This document shows positions 51,054 to 59,222 of a stretch of DNA of 64,000 nt, piece by piece (position 1 is the stretch's first letter; each line of letters opens with the position of its first letter). Position numbers and translations under genes: made by a program. This DNA is from Ignavibacteriae bacterium HGW-Ignavibacteriae-4 (GTDB taxonomy: Bacteria > Bacteroidota > Ignavibacteria > Kapaibacteriales > UBA2268), in contig PGYR01000002.1 in the NCBI GenBank assembly GCA_002839765.1, positions 62,001 to 126,000 on the forward strand. The letters run 5' to 3'. A model generated the notes under the pieces. It was given only the letters and a program-made list of their open reading frames with translations, made no database searches and was not told the DNA's origin.

Positions 51054-51848
51054 ATGGAGATTTTAGGGTATTTTATGGCATTAGTAATAGGGACTTCTCT
51101 AGGCCTAATAGGCGGCGGAGGATCTATACTTGCGGTACCTGTTCTAGCATACTTATTTTCATTGAATGAAACATTTGCAACGTCATATTCCTTATTTGTA
51201 GTTGGAGCATCATCTTTAGTAGGTGGACTGAGACAAAATAAGAACAATAACGTAGATTGGAAAACAGCTATGGTATTTGGTTTACCAGCAATTGTTGGTG
51301 TATGGCTTATTAGACATTATGTGATTCCTGCTTTACCAGAAGAACTATTTAGTATAGACGGACTAATCTTTACACGTAGGATGATGATGTTCGGAGTATT
51401 CTCTGTTCTAATGATATGGGCAGCCTACTCTATGCTTACTAACAAGAAGGAAAAAGGTGGAACAGGTGAAATTAAATACAATTACCCATTGATAATAGCA
51501 GAAGGCCTAGTCGTAGGTGGTGTAACTGGGTTCGTAGGTGCTGGTGGTGGCTTCCTTATTATACCGGCTTTAGTAGTATTAGCAAATTTAGAAATTAAAA
51601 AAGCCATTGGTACTTCTTTAATAATCATCGCACTGAAATCATTATTAGGTTTCTTCTTAAGCGATGCTTTAACCTTAGATATAGATTGGAATTTTCTCTT
51701 TATATTTACATCGATTGCTATAGCAGGTATATTCCTTGGAGTATCACTAAGTAAAGTAATTGATGGAAAGAAATTGAAAAAAGGATTCGGCTATTTCATA
51801 ATAGTGATGGCTGTATTTATATTCTACATGGAATTTATAATTAGATAA
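51054..51848 (+). CDS. TSUP (TauE/SafE) sulfite/thiosulfate transporter
   Basis: This 264-residue protein has about eight hydrophobic helices in two TSUP repeats, with the glycine-rich motifs ALVIGTSLGLIGGGGSILAV and VTGFVGAGGGFLIIPALVVL. TauE/SafE proteins move sulfite, thiosulfate or organosulfonates across the inner membrane. Here it follows the ArsR gene and precedes a persulfide dioxygenase by 25 bases, as in the staphylococcal cst operon where TauE is also present. Export of sulfite or thiosulfate made by the dioxygenase is a likely role. Confidence 0.93.
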   Translation: MEILGYFMALVIGTSLGLIGGGGSILAVPVLAYLFSLNETFATSYSLFVVGASSLVGGLRQNKNNNVDWKTAMVFGLPAIVGVWLIRHYVIPALPEELFSIDGLIFTRRMMMFGVFSVLMIWAAYSMLTNKKEKGGTGEIKYNYPLIIAEGLVVGGVTGFVGAGGGFLIIPALVVLANLEIKKAIGTSLIIIALKSLLGFFLSDALTLDIDWNFLFIFTSIAIAGIFLGVSLSKVIDGKKLKKGFGYFIIVMAVFIFYMEFIIR

Positions 51849-51873
51849 AAAATAACAAATTAAAGGAAAAAAT

Positions 51874-53280
51874 ATGAAAATTGAACAAATTTATACTGGG
51901 TGTTTGGCACAGGGTGCTTACTACATTACTTCCAATGGGGAAGCTGCTATTATCGATCCATTACGAGAAATAAAGCCTTATATGGAAAGAATAGAAAATG
52001 ATAATGTAAAACTAAAATACATTTTCGAGACACATTTTCATGCAGATTTCGTTAGTGGGCACTTGGATCTAAGCAGAAAAACTGGAGCTCCCATTATATT
52101 CGGACCGACTGCAAAGCCAGACTTCAAAGCGATAGAAGCTAAAGATGAACAAATTTTTGAGCTTGGAGATATCAAAATAAAAGTACTACATACTCCAGGG
52201 CATACTATGGAAAGTACTTCGTATCTATTAATCGATGAGAATGGAAAAGAAACTGCACTTTTTAGTGGAGATACTCTTTTCTTAGGCGATGTGGGGAGAC
52301 CTGACTTGGCTCAAAAAGCGGCTAGTATGACACAGGATGAATTGGCTGGAATGCTTTACGATAGCTTAAATAATAAGATTTTACCTTTACCAAATGACTT
52401 GATTGTTTATCCTGCACATGGTGCTGGTTCGGCATGTGGTAAAAATATGATGACAGAAACAGTGGATACTCTAGGCAATCAGAAAAAGGTAAACTATGCG
52501 CTAAATCAACCAAATAAAGAGGCCTTTGTCAAAGCTGTAACTGATGGATTAACTCCACCTCCCGCTTATTTTGGGATGAACGTAGCTATGAATAAGAAAG
52601 GTTACGAGAATTTTGAAGTAGTTTTGGATCAAGGAATGTCAGAACTATCAGTTGAAGATTTTGAAGCTGTTGCTGAGAATAGTGGTGCATTAATCTTAGA
52701 TACTAGAGATGCTAGCGACTTTTCAAAAGGATTCATACCACAATCTATAAACATAGGCATAGATGGTGATTTCGCACCATGGGTGGGTTCATTGATAGTT
52801 GATGTTAATCAACCAATACTATTAGTTACGGATAAAGGTAGGGAAGAAGAATCTATAACTAGACTTAGTAGAGTCGGATTTGATAATGTCTTGGGTCATC
52901 TGAAGGGTGGATTTGAAACTTGGGTAGGCAAAGAAAAGGATACTGTTGACAGAATTACTCCAGAACAATTTGCTCAAGATGTAAAAATCGGTGAAAGCAA
53001 AGTAGTAGATATCCGTAAGGAAAGTGAATATGAAGCAGAACACGTAGATGAGGCATTCAGTAAGCCATTAGCTTATATAAATAATTGGATAAAAGAAGTA
53101 GATCCCAAAGAACACTTTTATGTACATTGCGCAGGTGGCTACAGAAGTATGATAGCGGCAAGTATATTACAAGCTAGAGGATATAGAAACTTCACAGAAG
53201 TTGAAGGCGGATTTGACGCCATAGCAAAAACTAATCTTCCGAAAACAGATTTCGTATGTCAAAGTAAAGTATATCAATAA
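51874..53280 (+). CDS. Persulfide dioxygenase-rhodanese fusion (CstB-like)
   Basis: This 468-residue protein has an N-terminal metallo-beta-lactamase domain (about 1-240) with THFHADFVSGH (His54, His56, Asp58), the later LHTPGHT and FSGDTLFLGDVGRPDL ligands, and YPAHGAGSACG. A first rhodanese domain (about 250-350) lacks a catalytic Cys (VTDKGREEE at that place). A second (about 365-465) has the active site VHCAGGYRS with Cys419. This MBL, pseudo-rhodanese, rhodanese order is that of CstB of Staphylococcus, which oxidises persulfides to sulfite or thiosulfate. The partners TauE and rhodanese support a sulfide-detoxification role. Confidence 0.93.
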   Translation: MKIEQIYTGCLAQGAYYITSNGEAAIIDPLREIKPYMERIENDNVKLKYIFETHFHADFVSGHLDLSRKTGAPIIFGPTAKPDFKAIEAKDEQIFELGDIKIKVLHTPGHTMESTSYLLIDENGKETALFSGDTLFLGDVGRPDLAQKAASMTQDELAGMLYDSLNNKILPLPNDLIVYPAHGAGSACGKNMMTETVDTLGNQKKVNYALNQPNKEAFVKAVTDGLTPPPAYFGMNVAMNKKGYENFEVVLDQGMSELSVEDFEAVAENSGALILDTRDASDFSKGFIPQSINIGIDGDFAPWVGSLIVDVNQPILLVTDKGREEESITRLSRVGFDNVLGHLKGGFETWVGKEKDTVDRITPEQFAQDVKIGESKVVDIRKESEYEAEHVDEAFSKPLAYINNWIKEVDPKEHFYVHCAGGYRSMIAASILQARGYRNFTEVEGGFDAIAKTNLPKTDFVCQSKVYQ

Positions 53281-53304
53281 TATTAACAATAAATAGGAAT
53301 TATA

Positions 53305-53619
53305 ATGATAGGATTATTTAAGAGTATGTTTGGTCAACAAGATAATACCGAGTTGATAAAAGCAATAGAAGAAGGTGCTTATCTAGTAGATGTGAGAAGC
53401 ACTGCAGAATACAACGGTGGTAGTGTAAAAGGGGCAGTAAATATCCCTTTGGACTCGGTACCAAATCAATTATCCAAATTCAAGGGTAAAAAAGGTGTAG
53501 TTGTCTTTTGCCAAAGCGGTGCTAGAAGTGGCGTAGCAAAAGGTATATTAGAGAAAAATGGAATTCAGAATGTAATAAATGGTGGTGGACACAGTAATGT
53601 AAGAAATTGTGTCTCATAA
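53305..53619 (+). CDS. Single-domain rhodanese-like sulfurtransferase
   Basis: This 104-residue protein has a full rhodanese fold: YLVDVRSTAEYNGGSVKGAV, NIPLDSVPNQL and the active-site loop FCQSGARSG with Cys69. It transfers sulfane sulfur, for example from glutathione persulfide to cyanide, sulfite or protein thiols. It lies 24 bases after the CstB-like gene and shares the operon. An AGGA Shine-Dalgarno lies before the start. Terminator B follows. Confidence 0.93.
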   Translation: MIGLFKSMFGQQDNTELIKAIEEGAYLVDVRSTAEYNGGSVKGAVNIPLDSVPNQLSKFKGKKGVVVFCQSGARSGVAKGILEKNGIQNVINGGGHSNVRNCVS

Positions 53620-53659
53620 TTTGATTTAGAAGAATAAATTTCGATTACCCCATAATCAC

Positions 53660-53695
53660 ACAAAGCCCGGACGTAGTAATACAGATGGGCTTTGT
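53660..53695 (+). terminator. Terminator B of the sulfur operon
   Basis: ACAAAGCCC pairs with GGGCTTTGT (9 bp); the inner two pairs of terminator A are lost here (GG against AT). It is embedded in the 52-base repeat 53647-53698 that matches 49518-49568. Confidence 0.8.
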
Positions 53696-53759
53696 TGTAT
53701 TTAAATAAACAATTGCGTATTTTTATGATTATTGATAATATAAACGATAGAGAATAATT

Positions 53760-54131
53760 ATGGATTTAGGTGCATTTTCGGTGAGTTTGAGTGTGAAAAA
53801 TTTAGCAGTATCAAAGGAATTCTATGAGAAATTGGGGTTCAGTGAAATGGGTGGTGGTATGGAAATGAATTACCTGATAATGAAGAACGGGACTACACTA
53901 ATCGGTCTATTCCAAGGGATGTTCGATGGTAATATATTGACATTTAATCCTGGATGGGATTCTGTAGGAGAGAAAAAAGACCCTTATGAAGATATCCGTG
54001 AGATACAAAAGAAGATAAAATCTTCTGGTATTACAATGGTAAATGAAGTGGATGAAAGCGGCGAAGGTCCAGCAAATTTCATTCTGACTGACCCAGATGG
54101 TAATGTACTATTATTTGATCAGCATAGGTAG
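53760..54131 (+). CDS. VOC family (glyoxalase-fold) protein
   Basis: This 123-residue protein has the two beta-alpha-beta-beta-beta units of the vicinal oxygen chelate superfamily: SVSLSVKNLAVSKEFYEKLG, FSEMGGGMEMNYLIMKN, and PANFILTDPDGNVLLFDQHR. Members are glyoxalase I, antibiotic-binding proteins or dioxygenases. The usual metal ligands (His and Glu near the strand ends) are not clearly present, so it may be a binding protein. It is monocistronic. Confidence 0.87.
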   Translation: MDLGAFSVSLSVKNLAVSKEFYEKLGFSEMGGGMEMNYLIMKNGTTLIGLFQGMFDGNILTFNPGWDSVGEKKDPYEDIREIQKKIKSSGITMVNEVDESGEGPANFILTDPDGNVLLFDQHR

Positions 54132-54381
54132 GCGAGTAAGCATTTAACAACTTTTGATGGAACTCGTATCACCCTATGATTATCAAACTAAAAGTAGGGA
54201 GGATGGATAGTGACTAAAGCTTAGACTCTACGGACACAGCAAGGTGACGAGGCTTACCACACTTTGTGGTCTTTACTCCGACGAAGCTCAGCACAAGTGT
54301 GTTAAAATAAATAATCCTGAAAATTCTAGAACCTATTAAATTCTGATTCTAACAAAAGAGCCACCCAAATCCTTATAGCCC
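54132..54381. other. Non-coding region with G+C-richer block
   Basis: The 250-base gap has no credible gene. From about 54200 to 54300 it is richer in G+C than its surroundings and holds a perfect 6-bp hairpin (ACCACA 54256-54261 with TGTGGT 54265-54270). It may be a decayed repeat or a small RNA; I cannot tell. Confidence 0.4.
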
Positions 54382-55041
54382 TTACTTTATATGACCTTTG
54401 GCTTTCATTTCTTCTATGACACTTTCGGCGAATTTCTCGATAATAGTCTCTATATCCATTCCAATCATATTTACTTGAGCAGAAGTGGTTGAATATCCTT
54501 TCCATGCTACTTTATTAGTAGTTACGTCTATGAGGTCTGCTTGGAATTGATTATTCATATAAACGTCTATATCCTCTGTAACGTAAGTGTTTGACTGAGT
54601 TACTGTTTCATCTTTGCCGTTCTTTTTCTTAATTGTTCTAGTCTCAGTATTAGTATGTATTTGCGGAGTTATTCTTTCGTTTACTTTCTCATCAACAATT
54701 TCAATTTTAATAAATCCGTCGAATCCATTTTTTATTAGCTGTGATTGAAAATCACCTTCTTCCCAAGTTCTAGTTGGTGGGAATATATTAGATCCTTCAA
54801 CCGCGTAAATTCCAGCGTCTTTGAATTCATCTGAGAATACTCTTTCTACTAATGCACGACGATTAAGATTTTGCTCCACAGAATAAATACAAAACTTTGC
54901 GTATTTTTTGTTTGTAAAATCAGGGTCAGAGTAAGAGGTAGTTTCTATAGAAACACAAGAAGTAGCAACGACCGAAACTAATATTAATAGTACTAGATTA
55001 TTATATTTATTTTTTAATTTAGATTGTAAATTTGCGTTCAT
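54382..55041 (-). CDS. Lipoprotein of unknown function, paralogue 1
   Basis: This 219-residue lipoprotein has lipobox LVSVVATSC followed by VSIETTSYSDPDFTNKKYAK. The body is alpha/beta, with FCIYSVEQNLNRRALVERVF, AVEGSNIFPPTRTWEEGDF, GFDGFIKIEIVDE, and a C-terminal KVAWKGYSTTSA, MDIETIIEKFAESVIEEMKAKGH. It shares these blocks with the next gene. The pattern resembles DUF4136-like envelope proteins, but I cannot confirm it. Function is unknown. Confidence 0.65.
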   Translation of the reverse strand: MNANLQSKLKNKYNNLVLLILVSVVATSCVSIETTSYSDPDFTNKKYAKFCIYSVEQNLNRRALVERVFSDEFKDAGIYAVEGSNIFPPTRTWEEGDFQSQLIKNGFDGFIKIEIVDEKVNERITPQIHTNTETRTIKKKNGKDETVTQSNTYVTEDIDVYMNNQFQADLIDVTTNKVAWKGYSTTSAQVNMIGMDIETIIEKFAESVIEEMKAKGHIK

Positions 55042-55106
55042 TGAGGTCTTTTCCAGTAAATTGTTATTTTCAAATTGAATATACGATGTACAATTATTTA
55101 GGTTTC

Positions 55107-55724
55107 TTAATTCTGATTAATATGACCTTTGGCTTGCAATTCTTCGATTATACTTTCAGAAAGTTTCCCAAAAAAAGTCTCTCTATTATATTGGTCTATT
55201 CCGTAATAATTCAATAATTCTGAACTACCTATCCATGCTACTTTATTTGTCTTTACATCTATAAGAGTAACCTTGTATTTAAACTTAATTGATTGATTTA
55301 GAAGTACAGAGTTTGAAATATTTTCACTTTCATTTCCTCCAGAGTTATTTGTTTTAATAACACCCTTTTCTTCAATCACAATCTCAAATTTTAAGAATCC
55401 ATCTACTCCATTTTTCATTAATTCAGACAGAAATTCACTTTCTTTTCTTTCACGCGTTGGAGGAAATACTACTGACCCTTCTATTGCATATACACTATAT
55501 CTTCTCAATTCCTTAATCATTGTTTGTTCTAATAAAGAACGGTGAACAAAATTATCATCATAGGAATAAACACAAATCATATTATATTTTTTCCTCTTAA
55601 ATTCTTGGTCTGAGTATGAAGAAGTAGATACAGAATAGCAAGAGGTAGTTAGAAAAGATACTAATAACAGCAGAAACATATTTCTATAGTTGCCTATTAG
55701 TTTTATTGGTATAGTACTAATCAT
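55107..55724 (-). CDS. Lipoprotein of unknown function, paralogue 2
   Basis: This 205-residue lipoprotein has lipobox LVSFLTTSC and the same framework as its neighbour: SYSDQEFKRKKYNMICVYSY, AIEGSVVFPPTRERKESEF, GVDGFLKFEIVIEE, VDVKTNKVAWIGSSEL, FGKLSESIIEELQAKGHINQ. The two share roughly the same residues at the conserved blocks but are well diverged. It has a strong Shine-Dalgarno, AAGGAGG, five bases before the ATG. It is expressed before paralogue 1 on the same strand with a 65-base gap. Confidence 0.65.
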   Translation of the reverse strand: MISTIPIKLIGNYRNMFLLLLVSFLTTSCYSVSTSSYSDQEFKRKKYNMICVYSYDDNFVHRSLLEQTMIKELRRYSVYAIEGSVVFPPTRERKESEFLSELMKNGVDGFLKFEIVIEEKGVIKTNNSGGNESENISNSVLLNQSIKFKYKVTLIDVKTNKVAWIGSSELLNYYGIDQYNRETFFGKLSESIIEELQAKGHINQN

Positions 55725-55729
55725 TTGGT

Positions 55730-55736
55730 CCTCCTT
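55730..55736 (-). promoter_or_regulatory. Strong Shine-Dalgarno sequence
   Basis: AAGGAGG on the minus strand ends five bases before ATG 55724, confirming that start. Confidence 0.7.
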
Positions 55737-55859
55737 CCAAGGTTGTTAAACTAGTTCATTGAAAGTAGAAATTCAAAATATTTTGTTTTCTACTACTTCA
55801 TAGTATTTAATACTAAACAAAATAATAATAGTTTCAAGTAAAATAAGGCATAATAAGAA

Positions 55860-56249
55860 ATGAATTACTCATATAGCACAAAGTTAAAAGGCGAATTCGA
55901 AGATATAATTGAAAGAGTTACTGCTGAATTAAAGACAGAAGGATTTGGAGTACTAACTCAAATAGATGTAACTAAGACTTTGAAAGAAAAAATAGATGTA
56001 GATTTCAAAAAGTATCGTATATTAGGAGCGTGCAACCCGCATTTTGCTCATAAAGCACTATCACTAGAGGAGAAAGTAGGAGTTATGCTTCCTTGTAATG
56101 TGATAGTAGTAGAAGCAGGCGAAGGTGAATTTGAAGTGACTGCCGTTAGCCCAATGGCATCTATGCAAGCAATAAAAAATGAAAACCTTGTTGCGATAGC
56201 TCAAGAAGTAGAAGATAAACTAAAGACCGTTATAAATAGGTTGAAATAA
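55860..56249 (+). CDS. DUF302 domain protein
   Basis: This 129-residue protein is a DUF302 domain: YSTKLKGEFEDIIERVTAELK, EGFGVLTQIDVTKTLKEKID, YRILGACNPHFAHKAL and GVMLPCNVIVVEAGEGEFEV. DUF302 proteins are small cytoplasmic proteins with a swapped-hairpin dimer fold; function is unknown, though a role in metal or redox stress has been suggested. The next gene starts at the base after its stop, so the two may be coupled. Confidence 0.9.
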   Translation: MNYSYSTKLKGEFEDIIERVTAELKTEGFGVLTQIDVTKTLKEKIDVDFKKYRILGACNPHFAHKALSLEEKVGVMLPCNVIVVEAGEGEFEVTAVSPMASMQAIKNENLVAIAQEVEDKLKTVINRLK

Positions 56250-56870
56250 TTGAAATTACTCATAGCAATAATTATACTATTCGCCAGTAGTTCACTGTAT
56301 TCTCAGGGACTACCTGGTGGGCAGTATGATAGATATGAAATAGAACCTTTGAAAACAAATGCTAAAAACAAGGCGATGATTTCTGCAAAGTATAAATATA
56401 CAACTAATGATACCTACTCGATGAATGATATTGGAATCAAGCTCGGAATTTATGCTACTGATGATTTGGTTATTGGGGCTCATTATTTTTATTTATTTGA
56501 TAAATCTGTAATTTTTGTTCCTAAATCTGATAATCTAAAGGCGGCATTGCTTTATGATTTGTACGGTATCAACGTTGATTATTTCGTATCTAACAGCTAT
56601 TCGCTACCTATTTCAGTTGGATTGAATCTAGGAATCGGTCAAGCGACCTATACAAGCTTTGGAAACTCACCCGTAAGTGATGACCTAACAGGCGATTGGT
56701 TATCCAATATTGAACCTGAAGTTAATCTATACTTTCACATCACGAATAACATGCTAATTGACTTTAATATTGGTTATCGTATTATCTCAGGCCTTGAATA
56801 CGACGGTCTCGAGAATACTGATTTATCAGGATTTGCCGGTGGCATTGGACTTACGCTAACTATTCAATAA
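56250..56870 (+). CDS. Small outer membrane beta-barrel-like protein
   Basis: This 206-residue protein starts with TTG at 56250, directly after the DUF302 stop, giving signal peptide MKLLIAIIILFASSSLYSQ. About eight amphipathic strands follow (AMISAKYKYTTN, DIGIKLGIYATDDLVIGAHYF, PISVGLNLGIGQATYT, IEPEVNLYFHI, GFAGGIGLTLTI). It should be an eight-stranded outer-membrane barrel. I do not recognise a named family. Translation coupling to DUF302 is likely. Confidence 0.65.
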   Translation: MKLLIAIIILFASSSLYSQGLPGGQYDRYEIEPLKTNAKNKAMISAKYKYTTNDTYSMNDIGIKLGIYATDDLVIGAHYFYLFDKSVIFVPKSDNLKAALLYDLYGINVDYFVSNSYSLPISVGLNLGIGQATYTSFGNSPVSDDLTGDWLSNIEPEVNLYFHITNNMLIDFNIGYRIISGLEYDGLENTDLSGFAGGIGLTLTIQ

Positions 56871-57022
56871 TATTATTCATCTACCTAACACTCTGATAGA
56901 CTAGCACATACGGCATTCCATTAAGAAGGTAATTTTGATTTAATATAATATTTTCGTTACTTGCTATTTGGATGTAAGTCGAAAGGCATATTTCTAATAT
57001 TTCTAACAACCATTAGGTTATC

Positions 57023-57733
57023 TTGGATTTATCAATACTATTTGGATTCTTAGTTGGTGTTGTTTTAGCTCTACCTCCTGGACCAGTTGGTGTTACAGCT
57101 ATCGAGATAGGGTTATTCCAGAACAAGAAAGCAGGATTTCAACTTGCGCTTGGCAATGCCATAATGGACTTTATCTACTGTTTGGGCGTTATATTCGCTA
57201 CATCAGCAGCTATATCTACGCTTAGTAGCTTTTCTAAAGATTATCCAGCAGCATACCTAGTATTCCAAATTGGAGCTATTTCGGCACTCTTTGTTATTGG
57301 ATTTATAAACCTAAAAGCCAAAAAAAGAAAAGTAAAAAAAGGTGACGAAGCTACCTCTGGGTACGCCTCCAAATTAGGGAAGAAAGGGCCTATATTCCTT
57401 GGTATAGCCATCGCACTGACTAACCTTGCAAACCCTACATTCCTTCCTTCGCTTGCCGCAGTTACTATCTGGGTACACGAAGCAGGATTGACAACGGGTG
57501 GAGCAATATCTAATTTCCTATTTGCTCTTGGCTTCGGTCTAGGTAATTTGTTTTGGGTCAATTTCATCGCCTCTCTTACAAACAAATACAAACACAAGTT
57601 CTCTACTAATATGATTCTCAGAATCAAGCAAGCAGCAGGTGTTACATTCATCGGCTTTGGTACATTCCTCGGGTTTAGATTAATATCTCTATCTAAGTTA
57701 CCCGAAATGCTTCGCTTAATTTTAGCATTTTAA
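57023..57733 (+). CDS. LysE family amino-acid exporter
   Basis: This 236-residue inner-membrane protein has six hydrophobic helices and the LysE motif block SILFGFLVGVVLALPPGPVG, followed by AGFQLALGNAIMDFIYCLG. LysE-type proteins export basic or neutral amino acids. The start is TTG 57023. It lies 38 bases before the lycopene cyclase gene on the same strand, but the two have no obvious functional link. Confidence 0.9.
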   Translation: MDLSILFGFLVGVVLALPPGPVGVTAIEIGLFQNKKAGFQLALGNAIMDFIYCLGVIFATSAAISTLSSFSKDYPAAYLVFQIGAISALFVIGFINLKAKKRKVKKGDEATSGYASKLGKKGPIFLGIAIALTNLANPTFLPSLAAVTIWVHEAGLTTGGAISNFLFALGFGLGNLFWVNFIASLTNKYKHKFSTNMILRIKQAAGVTFIGFGTFLGFRLISLSKLPEMLRLILAF

Positions 57734-57771
57734 CTTCATAATAATTCTAACTTTTATTCGCCTAACAATCT

Positions 57772-58923
57772 ATGAAAATGGAATATGACATTATAGTTTG
57801 TGGTGGTGGGATGTCTGGACTAAGTCTTTCTTTTAGGGCAATACAATCAGGCGTTTGGGCAAACAAATCAATATTAATAATCGATAAGAGCGACAAATCC
57901 ATCAATGATAGAACTTGGTGCTTTTGGGAAAATTCACTTTCTCCATTTGAAGAAATAATATTTCGAAAATGGGTGGATATGTGCTTCTTCAGTGTTGATA
58001 ACAAAAGCTTATTGCTCGATACGGGCGATTATAGCTATAATATGATACGTAGTATTGATTTCTACAATTATACTTTAGATTATCTAAAATCACAGCCGAA
58101 CGTAACTATAACAAATGAGAGCATAATAAGTATGAACTCTATTGTGAATGGTTGCGAAGTAGTCACTGATTCAAATAAGTACCAATCAGAATATGTATTC
58201 AACTCTATATACAAAAAACCAAAATTAGAAGAAAAACACACCTATCTACTCCAACACTTCAAAGGAGTTATAATAGAATCCAATGATCTAGGTTTAGATA
58301 CAAAACAAATATATCTGATGGATTTCCGAACTAGTCAAGAAAATGGAAATACGTTTTTCTATGTACTCCCAACCTCAGAAACGACTGCACTAGTCGAATA
58401 TACTCTCTTCTCTGATAAGCTATTACCAAAGGAAGTGTATGACCAAAGAATTGAAGAATACATCAGAGAAGTGCTTAGAGTCAACGATTATAAGATAATA
58501 GAAAGCGAATTTGGTGTTATACCTATGACCGATTATTCTTTCGTTAGAACAACTGGAAATATTATAAACCTTGGTACTATAGGTGGGGACACTCGTGGTT
58601 CTACGGGCTATACATTCACTAATACACAAAAGACAATCACAAAGATAATTAATAGTTATCAAGAGAATGGTAAACCTCACTACAAGGAAGAACACATTTC
58701 GACTAAACATAAACTATATGATAGCACTTTGCTGAAAGTATTAGCAGATGGTAAATACCAAGGCCATCAGCTATTTACAGATATGTTTTCTTCAGTAAAA
58801 GCGACTGATATACTGGCATTTCTTGACGGTGAGAGTTCACTCAAACAGGATTTCAAAGTAATCAAAAGTCTTATCCCCCAATATTTCATCAAGCCTTTTT
58901 TTCGTAGTTGGCTAAATAGATAA
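57772..58923 (+). CDS. crtY: Lycopene beta-cyclase (CrtY/CrtL family)
   Basis: This 383-residue flavoprotein has an N-terminal FAD-binding beta-alpha-beta (YDIIVCGGGMSGLSLSFRAI), the lycopene cyclase signature NDRTWCFWE and the conserved GVIPMTDYSFVRT and LGTIGGDTRGSTGYTFTN blocks. It converts lycopene to beta-carotene in membrane-bound carotenoid synthesis. No other carotenoid genes (crtE, crtB, crtI) are visible in this window, so the pathway must be encoded elsewhere. Length is typical for bacterial CrtY. Confidence 0.92.
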   Translation: MKMEYDIIVCGGGMSGLSLSFRAIQSGVWANKSILIIDKSDKSINDRTWCFWENSLSPFEEIIFRKWVDMCFFSVDNKSLLLDTGDYSYNMIRSIDFYNYTLDYLKSQPNVTITNESIISMNSIVNGCEVVTDSNKYQSEYVFNSIYKKPKLEEKHTYLLQHFKGVIIESNDLGLDTKQIYLMDFRTSQENGNTFFYVLPTSETTALVEYTLFSDKLLPKEVYDQRIEEYIREVLRVNDYKIIESEFGVIPMTDYSFVRTTGNIINLGTIGGDTRGSTGYTFTNTQKTITKIINSYQENGKPHYKEEHISTKHKLYDSTLLKVLADGKYQGHQLFTDMFSSVKATDILAFLDGESSLKQDFKVIKSLIPQYFIKPFFRSWLNR

Positions 58924-59222
58924 TACGGCTTCCTCAGATATAGTGTAAATAAAAAGTATAGTTTTTATAGTGAAAAATGCATAAAATTGATAATTTTTAA
59001 AATCGCAAAAAAAGCAGAAAATTGGGCAAAAAGTAATTTTCTATTCAATTTCTAAATTATTAATAAAAATAAATTTATTTTCTTTAAATAGTTCTATGAT
59101 ATTACATATCAGTTACTTATATTGGATTTAGTGATATATCTTATGTGGAAAAGTAAAAAAAAGTTTCATTTTTGTGAGACGTTTTTGCTGTTCATGTGTC
59201 TTTATAGTTAGAGGAATTACAA
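58924..59222. other. AT-rich intergenic region before the ECF sigma gene
   Basis: This 299-base gap has no credible gene and is strongly AT-rich. It probably contains the promoter of the sigma operon. I find a GAGG Shine-Dalgarno eight bases before ATG 59223 but no convincing sigma-A promoter, which fits an autoregulated ECF promoter. Confidence 0.5.
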
